35,105 nt of DNA from an uncultured Lachnospiraceae bacterium (GTDB lineage Bacteria; Bacillota; Clostridia; Lachnospirales; Lachnospiraceae). Positions within the stretch are counted from its first letter, which is position 1. Each line of letters opens with the position of its first letter. Location: assembly GCA_949502235.1 (NCBI GenBank), contig CATBDC010000042.1:1-35105 (forward strand), in the 5' to 3' direction. This document shows, one piece after another, positions 14,748 to 23,085 of this stretch. The notes under the pieces were generated by a model. The model made no database searches and was not told where the DNA came from. It saw nothing but the letters and a program-made list of their open reading frames with translations. The position numbers and the translations under genes are program-made.

Positions 14748-15923
14748 ATGGATGCAATTTTAAGACTCATAGGAAAGTATTGCATGAGAATTATATTATG
14801 TCCGTTTAAACTGATTCCGATTAAGCACAACAGAATCCTGTTGTTAAATAACCAGGCATTGAATTATTCAGACAGTCCGAAATATATTATTGAATATTTG
14901 CTTGCTCATTATCCAGGTAAATTTGAAATTGTTCTTGCGGTAGATGCTCCGGTGAAGTTTACTGATTTGGGTAAAAAGGGAATAAAAACGATTCGGTTTG
15001 ATTCATTACAGTATTTTTATTACATGATGACCACAAAGGTTTTTGTGACCAATAGCGGAGGCCACTCCTATATCCCGAAAAGAAAACAACAATTATTTAT
15101 TAATACTCATCATGGCGGCGGCGCGTATAAAACGAATGGAAGAGATATGTTTGAGGATACCTGGATATTCAGAAAAGATTTGATGCTTGCATCCAAACAG
15201 ACGGATTATTTTTTATCAACTTGCCACAGATTTACGAAGGTTAATGTCCAATCTATTTTGCTGCCAAAAGAAAAGTTTTGGGAGATTGGAATGCCTCGCA
15301 ATGATATGCTGCTCAATGGGAATGCCTCCTTACGGAATCATGTGAGAGAGAAACTGGGAATAAGGGAGGGAGACAAGCTGGTGTTATATGCCCCCACATA
15401 CAGAAAACCGGATGATAATTATTTTAAAGAGTCCATTGCAGTTTCCTATGGAATAGACTGTGAAAAGGTGCGCGAGGCGTTGCATGACCGCTTTGGCGGG
15501 AATTGGAAATTTGGTTTCAGGCTTCACCCTTGCGTGGTCAATCGGGACCAGCTTCCAAAGGGAAATGTCATAGATTTGTCAGATTATGAGGATATGCAGG
15601 AATTGCTGTTGGCTGCTGATGTAATGATTAATGACTTTTCTTCTTCCATGTGGGATTTTATGTTGACGGGAAAGCCCTGTTTTACCTTCGCATTAGATAT
15701 GGATCATTATGTAGAGACAACAAAGTTATATACGCCCCTTAATGAGTGGCCATTTTCAAAAGCAAGGTCTAATGAGGAATTGGCTGAGAATATTTTAAAT
15801 TTTGAAGAAAAGAGTTATATGGATGCTTGTAAGAAACACTATGAATTACTTGGAGGATGTGAGACTGGAAGGGCAACTGAATTAGTATGCAGGAAAATCT
15901 ATGACAGATGCTTTCAGCCGTAA
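14748..15923 (+). CDS. CDP-glycerol/CDP-ribitol phosphotransferase family protein (TagB/TagF-like)
   Basis: 391 residues with the family hallmarks: INTHHGGG (catalytic His region), IGMPRNDMLL, VLYAPTYR, FRLHP and the donor-binding VMINDFSSSMWDFM. Members transfer glycerol-phosphate or ribitol-phosphate from the CDP-activated polyol, as in teichoic acids and phosphorylated capsules. It lacks the long N-terminal extension of TagF polymerases, so it probably adds a single unit or builds a short chain. The TarI-like cytidylyltransferase further down could supply CDP-ribitol. GGGGGAGG lies upstream of the ATG. Confidence 0.9.
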   Translation: MDAILRLIGKYCMRIILCPFKLIPIKHNRILLLNNQALNYSDSPKYIIEYLLAHYPGKFEIVLAVDAPVKFTDLGKKGIKTIRFDSLQYFYYMMTTKVFVTNSGGHSYIPKRKQQLFINTHHGGGAYKTNGRDMFEDTWIFRKDLMLASKQTDYFLSTCHRFTKVNVQSILLPKEKFWEIGMPRNDMLLNGNASLRNHVREKLGIREGDKLVLYAPTYRKPDDNYFKESIAVSYGIDCEKVREALHDRFGGNWKFGFRLHPCVVNRDQLPKGNVIDLSDYEDMQELLLAADVMINDFSSSMWDFMLTGKPCFTFALDMDHYVETTKLYTPLNEWPFSKARSNEELAENILNFEEKSYMDACKKHYELLGGCETGRATELVCRKIYDRCFQP

Positions 15924-15940
15924 CGATAGGTGATGTTAAT

Positions 15941-17071
15941 ATGAGTGAATCAAAAAGCTGTTTTCTGTGCAGCACCACATTTCAGCTTATTACAGCTATG
16001 CAGATCTGCTATGGGAGAAGGGAAAAGGCGGATTTATATATTCTCCCTTTATGTCCCAATGGAAGTGTATATAGAGACAGAATCAGTGAGGTGAAACTGT
16101 TTCATAAAGTTTCTGTTATTGACGGTGACAGCTTGTCTTGTTTATATAAGAAACAGAGCGCTTTGCGATATAATATAAACTCCTTTTTGTGTTATCTGAA
16201 TATTAAAAAAATAGTAAGTAAGATGATATCTGTTGACGCTTCGTATGATAAATTTTATTTTTCTAGTGTTACGCCGTACTCTAAACTAATTCAGTTATAT
16301 TTTTATAGATATTCTAAAAAGACAGAAATTATTCTGTTTGACGATGGTGAGGGAAGTTATGATGACCCATATATTATAGGTAAATTGTCAAAAGCGGATT
16401 ATGTAGCAAGAAAAATTTTGTTTCATTATAGGATGAATACAAAACTTATTCTTAGATATTTATATTCTCCGTCATTATATACTGAGATTAATGGCCATGG
16501 ATATCGTGTAAAAAAAATTCAAAATAAACTTAGTAATGATGAGTTTGTTAATATGATTAATCATATTTTTGAGTTTAATGAGATAGATAAGATTTCAGAA
16601 AAATATATAATTTTGGATGTAATTAAAGAGATAAGATTCACACAGACAGGAAAAGAAAAATTGCTGTCCATATATAGAAAAATATCAGATATTGTTGGAA
16701 AGGAAAATTTAATCATAAAACAGCATCCTAGAGATAAAGATACATTAAGTGAAAGCTTTCAGGTCTATAATAATCAGAGTATTCCTTTAGAAATTATAGA
16801 ATTAAACTCCAATATTCAAAATAAAGTTATTATTACTGTTGCAAGTACAGCTATATTTACCACAAAAGTTTTACTTAATCAGGAACCCATTGTCATTTTA
16901 CTCAATAAATTATTTTTGGAAGATGATCTGTTGTACAATACCGAGGGAAGAAAAGACGGAAAAGTTCAACGGTTTAATTTGGAATGTTTTAACTTATATA
17001 ATGACAAAAATCGGTTTATGCTTCCGGATAGCATTGAAATACTGGAACATATGCTGAGATCAATACAGTAA
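15941..17071 (+). CDS. GT52-like glycosyltransferase (possible sialyl/nonulosonate transferase)
   Basis: 376 residues. It starts with CFLCSTTFQLITAMQICYGR, which matches the N-terminus of family 52 transferases. An acidic loop ILFDDGEGSYDD, then LIIKQHPRDKD and an STAIFTTKVLL segment follow, the layout of GT52 and polysialyltransferase-like enzymes that use CMP-nonulosonates and related donors. This fits the NeuB/NeuA genes a little downstream (inference). The start at 15941 has AGGTG 8 bases upstream; the ATG at 15908 overlaps the previous gene. The sequence is clearly more A/T-rich than its neighbours, as is the next gene, suggesting separate acquisition of these two. Confidence 0.65.
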   Translation: MSESKSCFLCSTTFQLITAMQICYGRREKADLYILPLCPNGSVYRDRISEVKLFHKVSVIDGDSLSCLYKKQSALRYNINSFLCYLNIKKIVSKMISVDASYDKFYFSSVTPYSKLIQLYFYRYSKKTEIILFDDGEGSYDDPYIIGKLSKADYVARKILFHYRMNTKLILRYLYSPSLYTEINGHGYRVKKIQNKLSNDEFVNMINHIFEFNEIDKISEKYIILDVIKEIRFTQTGKEKLLSIYRKISDIVGKENLIIKQHPRDKDTLSESFQVYNNQSIPLEIIELNSNIQNKVIITVASTAIFTTKVLLNQEPIVILLNKLFLEDDLLYNTEGRKDGKVQRFNLECFNLYNDKNRFMLPDSIEILEHMLRSIQ

Positions 17072-17094
17072 ATTTATAAGGGTAGTATATAACT

Positions 17095-18204
17095 ATGATT
17101 TATTTGATTACTTTTCTTCTTGCTTTTCTTGCATCTATTATGCTCCAAAATGCATTAGATAATGGAAAGAAAAAAAAAGTTATATTTTGGTCAACCGCAA
17201 TCATACTTATTTTGAGTGTTCTTGCAGGACTAAGAGATGTATCTGTTGGAACAGATAATTTTGCATACAGGAGAGACTTTTTAGCATTTTCCTCTTATAC
17301 ATCGTTTAGACAAATTACGACAACGGGTTCTTTAGAGATTTTATTTGATCTTCTCTTTTTTATAATAAGTCGTTTTACTCAAGACTACCATGTTGTATGT
17401 TTTGCGACCGAATTTTTGACGATGTTTTTTGTTATAAAGGGATTAATCTATTTTAGAAATAATGGATATTTAACATCTATTCCGCTAGGTATTTTAGTTT
17501 GGTTATTCTGTCAATATTGTAATTTCTATAATATTGTTCAACAGGGAATGGCAGTTGCCATTATTTTTTATGCATTAAAATACTTATTAGAAGATAAAAA
17601 AATAGTTTATCTGTTATTTGTATGTTTTGCAATGCTATTTCATATATCAGCTATTTTGGGAGTTGGACCGTTGTTGATATATATGATAGTAAAATCAAAA
17701 TTTTCAACTATAAAGCTTTTTCTATGGATTGGAATACTGATTATTAGCATGGCAGGAATTTCATATGTTGGGAATTTCGTAATTCGACTTGGATTATTAA
17801 GTGAAAGTTATGCTATTTTTTTAAATCGAAGTTTTGAGTTTTCCTTTAAACAGGTATTATATAGGCTTCCAGTTTTGCTTTTGTCCAGTTTTCATTATAA
17901 ATATATTGAACCGAAAGTGAAAGAGTATAAGTTTTGGGTTGCAATGCTCTGGGTAGAAGCAATATTGAGTCAATTAGCAATGCTTTATGGGCCGGCATAT
18001 AGAGTTAGTTTATACTGTTGGGTTTCAAATATGATAATTATACCTTCATTTACGGTTGCTTATAAAAAAGATAATAGGTTAATTATTGTGGCAGGTATCA
18101 TTGTATATTTAATACTGTATTGGAGTTATTTTTATATTTACAATGCGTATAATTTTCTATATCCTGTCTACCCATTTGTATCAGATATACTACAAAGTAT
18201 TTAA
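17095..18204 (+). CDS. EpsG/Wzy-like polysaccharide polymerase
   Basis: 369 residues, with about ten hydrophobic helices and the EpsG-family N-terminal pattern (helix, then GLRDVSVGTDNFAYRRDF). Wzy polymerases join lipid-linked repeat units on the outer face of the membrane. It is the only polymerase candidate in the operon, pairing with the Wzx at 21071. It is very A/T-rich, typical of wzy genes. An A8 run lies near its 5' end (17170-17177). No chain-length regulator is in the window. Confidence 0.85.
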   Translation: MIYLITFLLAFLASIMLQNALDNGKKKKVIFWSTAIILILSVLAGLRDVSVGTDNFAYRRDFLAFSSYTSFRQITTTGSLEILFDLLFFIISRFTQDYHVVCFATEFLTMFFVIKGLIYFRNNGYLTSIPLGILVWLFCQYCNFYNIVQQGMAVAIIFYALKYLLEDKKIVYLLFVCFAMLFHISAILGVGPLLIYMIVKSKFSTIKLFLWIGILIISMAGISYVGNFVIRLGLLSESYAIFLNRSFEFSFKQVLYRLPVLLLSSFHYKYIEPKVKEYKFWVAMLWVEAILSQLAMLYGPAYRVSLYCWVSNMIIIPSFTVAYKKDNRLIIVAGIIVYLILYWSYFYIYNAYNFLYPVYPFVSDILQSI

Positions 18205-18230
18205 TCAATTTAATCAAGGAGAATAAAAAG

Positions 18231-19100
18231 ATGTACAAAAAACCATTTATTATTGCCGAAGCAGGCTGTAACCATATGGGGCGGATGGAGATTGCAAAGG
18301 ATCTCATTGAAACGGCGGCACATTTCTGTAAAGCTGATTCCATCAAGTTTCAAAAACGCTGCCCAAAGGAACTGCTGACTTTAGAACAATACAATGCGCC
18401 CCACCCTAATCCTGCGAACTCCTATGGCGCAACCTACGGTGAGCACCGTGAGTTTTTGGAATTCGATGTGAAGCAGCACGCACAGTTAAAAAAGTGGTGT
18501 GAAGATGCAGGCATTATCTATTCAACTTCAGTATGGGATCTGACCAGCGCCAAGGAAATATCTTGTCTTCATCCTAAGTTTATTAAGATTCCGTCTGCAT
18601 GCAATACCCATTATGAGATGCTTCAGTGGTTATGTGATAACTATGAAGGAGAGATTCAGTTGTCCTTTGGAATGACGACAAAAGATGAAGAAGAAAAGAT
18701 TGTTCAGCTATTTGAAAAGAATGGCCGTGCAAAGGATTTGGTTCTCTATAATTGTATTTCCGGATATCCGGTGCCTTTTAAGGATGTCTGTTTACTTGAG
18801 ATTATTGGTATGAGAGAACGATACGAAGGGCGTGTCAAGGCAATTGGTTTTTCCGGTCATCATCTTGGGATTGCAGTGGATGTGGCAGCCTATACGTTGG
18901 GAGCTGAATATATTGAACGCCATTATACGCTTGACCGTACATGGAAGGGGACGGATCACGCCGCGTCCCTTGAGCCGGATGGAATCAGAAAGCTTGTCAG
19001 GAATCTGGAGGCAGTTTATGAATCACTTACTTATAAGAAAGAAGAAATTCTTCCGATTGAGCAGATACAGCGTGATAAGTTGAAATACAGGGAGAACTGA
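18231..19100 (+). CDS. NeuB-family nonulosonate (sialic acid-like) synthase lacking the SAF domain
   Basis: It condenses phosphoenolpyruvate with a six-carbon sugar to a nine-carbon alpha-keto acid. It has FIIAEAGCNHMGRME, ADSIKFQKR, IPSACNTHYEML, LSFGMTT, the metal-site GFSGHHLG and GAEYIERHYTLDRTWKGTDH followed by AASLEPDG. At 289 residues it contains only the TIM barrel and lacks the C-terminal antifreeze-like (SAF) domain of ordinary NeuB (about 345 residues), which normally contributes to the active site of the partner subunit. It stands first in a block with the CBS-isomerase fusion and the CMP-synthetase fusion. AAGGAG precedes the ATG. Confidence 0.88.
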   Translation: MYKKPFIIAEAGCNHMGRMEIAKDLIETAAHFCKADSIKFQKRCPKELLTLEQYNAPHPNPANSYGATYGEHREFLEFDVKQHAQLKKWCEDAGIIYSTSVWDLTSAKEISCLHPKFIKIPSACNTHYEMLQWLCDNYEGEIQLSFGMTTKDEEEKIVQLFEKNGRAKDLVLYNCISGYPVPFKDVCLLEIIGMRERYEGRVKAIGFSGHHLGIAVDVAAYTLGAEYIERHYTLDRTWKGTDHAASLEPDGIRKLVRNLEAVYESLTYKKEEILPIEQIQRDKLKYREN

Positions 19101-19102
19101 TT

Positions 19103-19861
19103 GTGGATGAGAGATTTAGAGATTACACGGTGTATGAATCTGACCGTGTTATAGAGGCGCTTAAAAAGATTGACGCAAACAGGCAAGGATTTGTCATTGT
19201 GGTTGATTTGGAGAAAACAGTTCTTGGAGTGTTGACGGACGGGGATTTAAGGCGTGCATTTATTCGAGGGTGCAATAAAGAAGCCTACGTTTCTGATGTA
19301 TATACAAAGGAGGCAAAGACTGTTTTTCTATCAGATGGATTCGAGACAGTATCGAGACTGTTCAAGAATCAAGCTATTAAATTCTTACCTGTGGTGGATG
19401 ATAACAACTGCTTAGTAAATATTATTACTAAAAATCAGATGCATACATTGTTATTGCAAGATATTCATGCGGATTTGGGATATGATTTTTTCTCCTTAGA
19501 TACAGGAGTTATTGATTATGAGATTTTTCAAAGACCGTGGGGTTTTTATAAGACAACTGTGTTGAATGATTACTATCAGGCAAAGGTAATCTGTGTAAAA
19601 CCCAAAAGTCAATTAAGTCTTCAATCCCATGAGCATAGAGAAGAACATTGGATTGTGGTTCATGGGACAGGCATAATTCATTTAGAAAAATCTGTTTTGC
19701 ATGTAAGCTGTGGAAGTTCTGTTTTTATTCCAAAAGGAGCCAAGCACAGGGTACTCAATACAGACGAACAGGAGTCGCTGATTATTACCGAAGTTCAAAT
19801 TGGAGATTATCTTGGAGAAGACGACATTATCCGCTATGAGGATATCTATGGAAGAATATGA
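19103..19861 (+). CDS. CBS-domain pair fused to type II phosphomannose isomerase cupin
   Basis: 252 residues. Two CBS repeats (about 10-60 and 65-118; GVLTDGDLRRAF, FLPVVDDNNCLVNIITK) may sense a nucleotide. The C-terminal cupin (about 140-250) matches the isomerase end of ManC/AlgA-type proteins: RPWGFYKT, QLSLQSHEHREEHWIVV, FIPKGAKHR and DYLGEDDIIRYEDIYGR. That cupin interconverts fructose-6-phosphate and mannose-6-phosphate. In ManC it is fused to GDP-mannose pyrophosphorylase; here that domain is replaced by CBS domains. GTG 19103 with GGGAG 8 bases upstream is the start. Its place between neuB and neuA suggests it supplies or gates the sugar substrate of NeuB (inference). Confidence 0.85.
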   Translation: MDERFRDYTVYESDRVIEALKKIDANRQGFVIVVDLEKTVLGVLTDGDLRRAFIRGCNKEAYVSDVYTKEAKTVFLSDGFETVSRLFKNQAIKFLPVVDDNNCLVNIITKNQMHTLLLQDIHADLGYDFFSLDTGVIDYEIFQRPWGFYKTTVLNDYYQAKVICVKPKSQLSLQSHEHREEHWIVVHGTGIIHLEKSVLHVSCGSSVFIPKGAKHRVLNTDEQESLIITEVQIGDYLGEDDIIRYEDIYGRI

Positions 19862-19889
19862 GATTGGGGCTTGAAATATAGGAGGAATT

Positions 19890-21074
19890 ATGAACGTAGC
19901 ATTTATTCCGGTCAGAGGCGGAAGTAAGTCGATTCCGCTAAAAAATATTAAATATCTTTGCGGCAGGCCATTGGTCTATTGGGTAATAAAAGCGGCATGC
20001 GGATGTGAGTATATTGATAAGGTTTATGTTGCAACTGACAGTGAGCAGATTAAAAGGACGGTAGAGTCCTTTCAGGCAGGGATGGAAGGGAGCCTTTTTG
20101 ACAAGGTAGAAGTAATCGGCCGTTCTGCAAAATCTGCTTCTGATACGGCATCCACAGAGTTTGCAATGCTGGAATTTGCTAAGAATTACGAGTTTGATCA
20201 TATTGTGCTTGTTCAGGCTACATCCCCTTTGCTTAGGAGTGATGATCTGAATCGCGGGTTTCAGATTTTCAATTCTGAGGGGACAGACAGCGTCCTCTCT
20301 GTCGTCCGGCAGAAGCGCTTCCACTGGGCAAATGATGAAAAAGGATATACATATCCGACGAATTATGATGTATTTTGCCGCCCCCGCAGGCAGGAGTTCG
20401 ACGGATATCTTGTAGAAAACGGTGCGTTTTATATCAGCTCAAAAAAAGCATTGTTGAAATCAAAGAATCGCGTTTCCGGAAACATAAAAGCAGTGGAGAT
20501 GAGTGAAGATACATTTTTTGAGATTGATGAACCCAGTGACTGGATTATAATTGAGGCTCTAATGAAAAAGAATGGTATCGCTGCGTTTGTTGAAGTACCT
20601 GAAATAAAAATGTTTTTGACGGATTGTGATGGATGTCTGACCGACGGAGGAATGTATTATTCAGAGAAGGGTGATGAACTAAAGAAATTCAATACCAGAG
20701 ACGGTATGGGCTTTGCGCTGCTTCGCAAGATGGGGATTATTACGGGTATTATCACGAGTGAAAACGTGGATTTAAACAGACGGCGTGGGAAGAAGCTAAA
20801 GCTTGACATTCTTGAAATGGGCTGTAAGAACAAACTAGAGAAGGTTACAAAAATTTGCTCACAGTACGGAATATCCCTTCAGAATGTCTGTTATATTGGA
20901 GACGATGTAAACGATCTTACAGTCATAGGGGCTGTAGGATACGGCTGCTGCCCAAAGGATGCTGTGCGGGAGGTCAAAGAGGCGGCGGATTACATCACAG
21001 AGGCAAAGGGTGGAAAGGGAGTAATTAGAGAAGTAGTTGAGATAATCAGTGGGCAGAGGAAGAACGCCGAATGA
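19890..21074 (+). CDS. CMP-nonulosonate synthetase (NeuA-like) fused to KdsC-type HAD phosphatase
   Basis: The N-terminal half (about 1-230) is a cytidylyltransferase with FIPVRGGSKSIPLKNIKYL, VYVATDSEQIK, LVQATSPLLRSDDL and FFEIDEPSDW. The C-terminal half (about 238-394) is a KdsC-like HAD phosphatase with D245-C-D247 in FLTDCDGCLTDGG, a TSEN motif II and YIGDDVNDLTVI. It would activate the nonulosonate as its CMP derivative. The HAD part suggests that the synthase product is a 9-phosphate that must be removed, although some CMP-sialate synthetases carry a HAD domain with other roles. AGGAGG precedes the ATG; the stop overlaps the flippase ATG. Confidence 0.9.
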   Translation: MNVAFIPVRGGSKSIPLKNIKYLCGRPLVYWVIKAACGCEYIDKVYVATDSEQIKRTVESFQAGMEGSLFDKVEVIGRSAKSASDTASTEFAMLEFAKNYEFDHIVLVQATSPLLRSDDLNRGFQIFNSEGTDSVLSVVRQKRFHWANDEKGYTYPTNYDVFCRPRRQEFDGYLVENGAFYISSKKALLKSKNRVSGNIKAVEMSEDTFFEIDEPSDWIIIEALMKKNGIAAFVEVPEIKMFLTDCDGCLTDGGMYYSEKGDELKKFNTRDGMGFALLRKMGIITGIITSENVDLNRRRGKKLKLDILEMGCKNKLEKVTKICSQYGISLQNVCYIGDDVNDLTVIGAVGYGCCPKDAVREVKEAADYITEAKGGKGVIREVVEIISGQRKNAE

Positions 21075-22354
21075 ATGGTGAGTTAAAGAAAATAGCTAAG
21101 AATATTGGATGGATGACTTTTGATAAGGTTTTTTATCTGATTCTTAATCTTCTTGTTACAGTGCGGGTAGCTAATTATTATGGTTCAGCAGACTATGGGC
21201 TGTATCAATATGCATTGAATGTTGTGGCTATCTTTGAAATTCTTGTAACGCTTACAGATGGGAGAGTAGTTAAAAAAAGATATAGTCAATATTTGCCGGA
21301 AGAAGTGGTAATCTCAGCAACTTTTTCCAGGTTTCTATTCTCTGGTATTTCCTGTATGGCAGGAGGAATATATCTTATTTTCGCCAGGCAAGGCAGAGAG
21401 TATAAAGAAATATTCCTGGTGTTACTGATGAATGCAGTGATATTAAATTGTAAATTTGGAATGGAGAATCGTTTTGAGTATCTTCTTCAATCCAAAAAGG
21501 TTGTGATCGCATCAGATATATCGGCTGCGGTTGGCTGCCTTTTTCAACTGGGGGCTGTCGCTGTACATTTGCCAGTTATTGCCATAGCTTTTATCGCCAC
21601 AATTACTGCCATCATTCAGTTTTTCATCATATTTGTTCAGTATAGAAGCGCATTTCATTCTGGGATTATTGGCAGGGTAGACAAGGGGTTATTAAAGGAA
21701 ATCATAGCGGAAAGTTTTCCTTTGGCTGTCGCTGCGTCCTGTGCGACAATTTATCAACGCTGCGATACCGTTATGCTTGGAAGTATGCTTTCAGTAGCAG
21801 ACGTAGGAGTATATGCAATCGCTGTAAAATTAATAGGGATTGTGCAGATCGCGATAATGCCTGTACAGAATTCTGTGTATCCCAAACTAATCACATTATT
21901 TAAAATCAACAAAGAGGAATATGAGAAGCTTTATATCCGTATATCCTCAATGCTTACCTGGCTTTACATAGCCGGCGTTATGGTTTCTTTTTTTGTACTG
22001 CCTGTTGCTTTCAAATACTTAAAGCCAGAATATGGGGCTGCTTTTGGAGTATATAAAATCTATGTTCTAGGTTCTTTTTTTATGTATAATGCCGTACTTA
22101 GAGCAGGACACTTTACACTGATTAACCGAGGAAATATTCTGATGTTTTCTCAAATAATCAGTGTGATTTTGAATATCATTCTGAATTATTTCGGAATCAA
22201 AATCATGGGTATGTATGGGGCGGCAATGGCTACAGTCATTACCCAAGGCGTTTCATTATTGCTTTGTAATCTGTTGTTTGGAAAGGACGGAAGAGAAGTA
22301 TTTTTATGGCAGATAAAAGCAATAAACCCAAGATATATTTTTATAAGGAGATAG
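21071..22354 (+). CDS. Wzx-type polysaccharide flippase
   Basis: 427 residues with about 12 transmembrane helices and the polysaccharide-transporter (PST/MOP superfamily) pattern: IGWMTFDKVFYLILNLLVTV at the N-terminus, NYYGSADYGLYQYALN, YQRCDTVMLGSM and QNSVYPKL. It flips the undecaprenyl-linked repeat unit across the membrane for the Wzy-like polymerase. The ATG overlaps the previous stop (ATGA). It is the only flippase in the operon. Confidence 0.9.
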   Translation: MNGELKKIAKNIGWMTFDKVFYLILNLLVTVRVANYYGSADYGLYQYALNVVAIFEILVTLTDGRVVKKRYSQYLPEEVVISATFSRFLFSGISCMAGGIYLIFARQGREYKEIFLVLLMNAVILNCKFGMENRFEYLLQSKKVVIASDISAAVGCLFQLGAVAVHLPVIAIAFIATITAIIQFFIIFVQYRSAFHSGIIGRVDKGLLKEIIAESFPLAVAASCATIYQRCDTVMLGSMLSVADVGVYAIAVKLIGIVQIAIMPVQNSVYPKLITLFKINKEEYEKLYIRISSMLTWLYIAGVMVSFFVLPVAFKYLKPEYGAAFGVYKIYVLGSFFMYNAVLRAGHFTLINRGNILMFSQIISVILNIILNYFGIKIMGMYGAAMATVITQGVSLLLCNLLFGKDGREVFLWQIKAINPRYIFIRR

Positions 22355-22359
22355 GAACG

Positions 22360-23076
22360 ATGAATATAGCAGTCGTAATTGCAGGTGGTTCTGGGAGCAG
22401 AATGGGACAGGACATTCCCAAACAATTTATCAACGTATTTGATAAGCCTGTGTTAATATACACCCTTGAAGGATTTCAGAAGCATCCTCAGATTGATGCG
22501 ATTGAGGTTGTTTGTATCGAGGGCTGGCATGATGTTCTCTGGGCGTATGTCAGGCAGTTTGGCATAGATAAGCTGAAATGGGTGGTTTCCGGAGGGGAAA
22601 CAGGTCAGGAGTCCATTAGAAACGGTATCTATAATCTGGAAGGAAAAGCTTCTGAGGAAGACATTATTATTATTCATGACGGAATCCGGCCGCTGGTTGA
22701 TGAGACGGTTCTTACAGATGTAATCGTAAAATGCCGGCAATATGGAAATGCTGTCACTTCTCTGCCTTATAATGAGCAGATTTTTGTAGCTGATGATGAG
22801 AAAAGTACTGTTAAATATATCCCTCGCGAAACCCTTCGGCGCGTTTCTACTCCCCAGGCTTACAAATTTGGTTTACTTGATTCAAAATACCATGAAGCGT
22901 ATGAAAAAGGAATCGGCATCTATGGTTCTTCTTATACGAATACAATGATGGTTGAGCTTGGAATTCGGCTGTATTTTGCAGCAGGTTCGGATAAAAACAT
23001 AAAGCTGACTACCAAAGATGATTTGGAGATGTTTAAAGCTTATCTGAGATCAGATAAGGATAACTGGTTAAAATAG
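22360..23076 (+). CDS. IspD/TarI-family cytidylyltransferase
   Basis: 238 residues. The CTP-binding glycine-rich loop is VVIAGGSGSRMGQDIPKQF, followed by IHDGIRPLVDE and a conserved LRRVSTPQAYKF. The family contains IspD (methylerythritol phosphate) and TarI (ribitol-5-phosphate) enzymes. In a capsule operon with a TagB/TagF-like transferase, CDP-ribitol or another CDP-polyol is the more likely product. A longer frame begins at 22306 but overlaps the flippase gene; ATG 22360 has AAGGAG 9 bases upstream. The housekeeping IspD role cannot be excluded from sequence alone. Confidence 0.85.
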   Translation: MNIAVVIAGGSGSRMGQDIPKQFINVFDKPVLIYTLEGFQKHPQIDAIEVVCIEGWHDVLWAYVRQFGIDKLKWVVSGGETGQESIRNGIYNLEGKASEEDIIIIHDGIRPLVDETVLTDVIVKCRQYGNAVTSLPYNEQIFVADDEKSTVKYIPRETLRRVSTPQAYKFGLLDSKYHEAYEKGIGIYGSSYTNTMMVELGIRLYFAAGSDKNIKLTTKDDLEMFKAYLRSDKDNWLK

Positions 23077-23085
23077 GGGATTGAA

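Noticed and set aside
17170-17177. A8 run near the start of the wzy-like gene as a third phase-variation tract
   Set aside because: Runs of eight A are expected in such A/T-rich DNA; a similar run occurs in capE near 25341. No strong case compared with the two G10 tracts.
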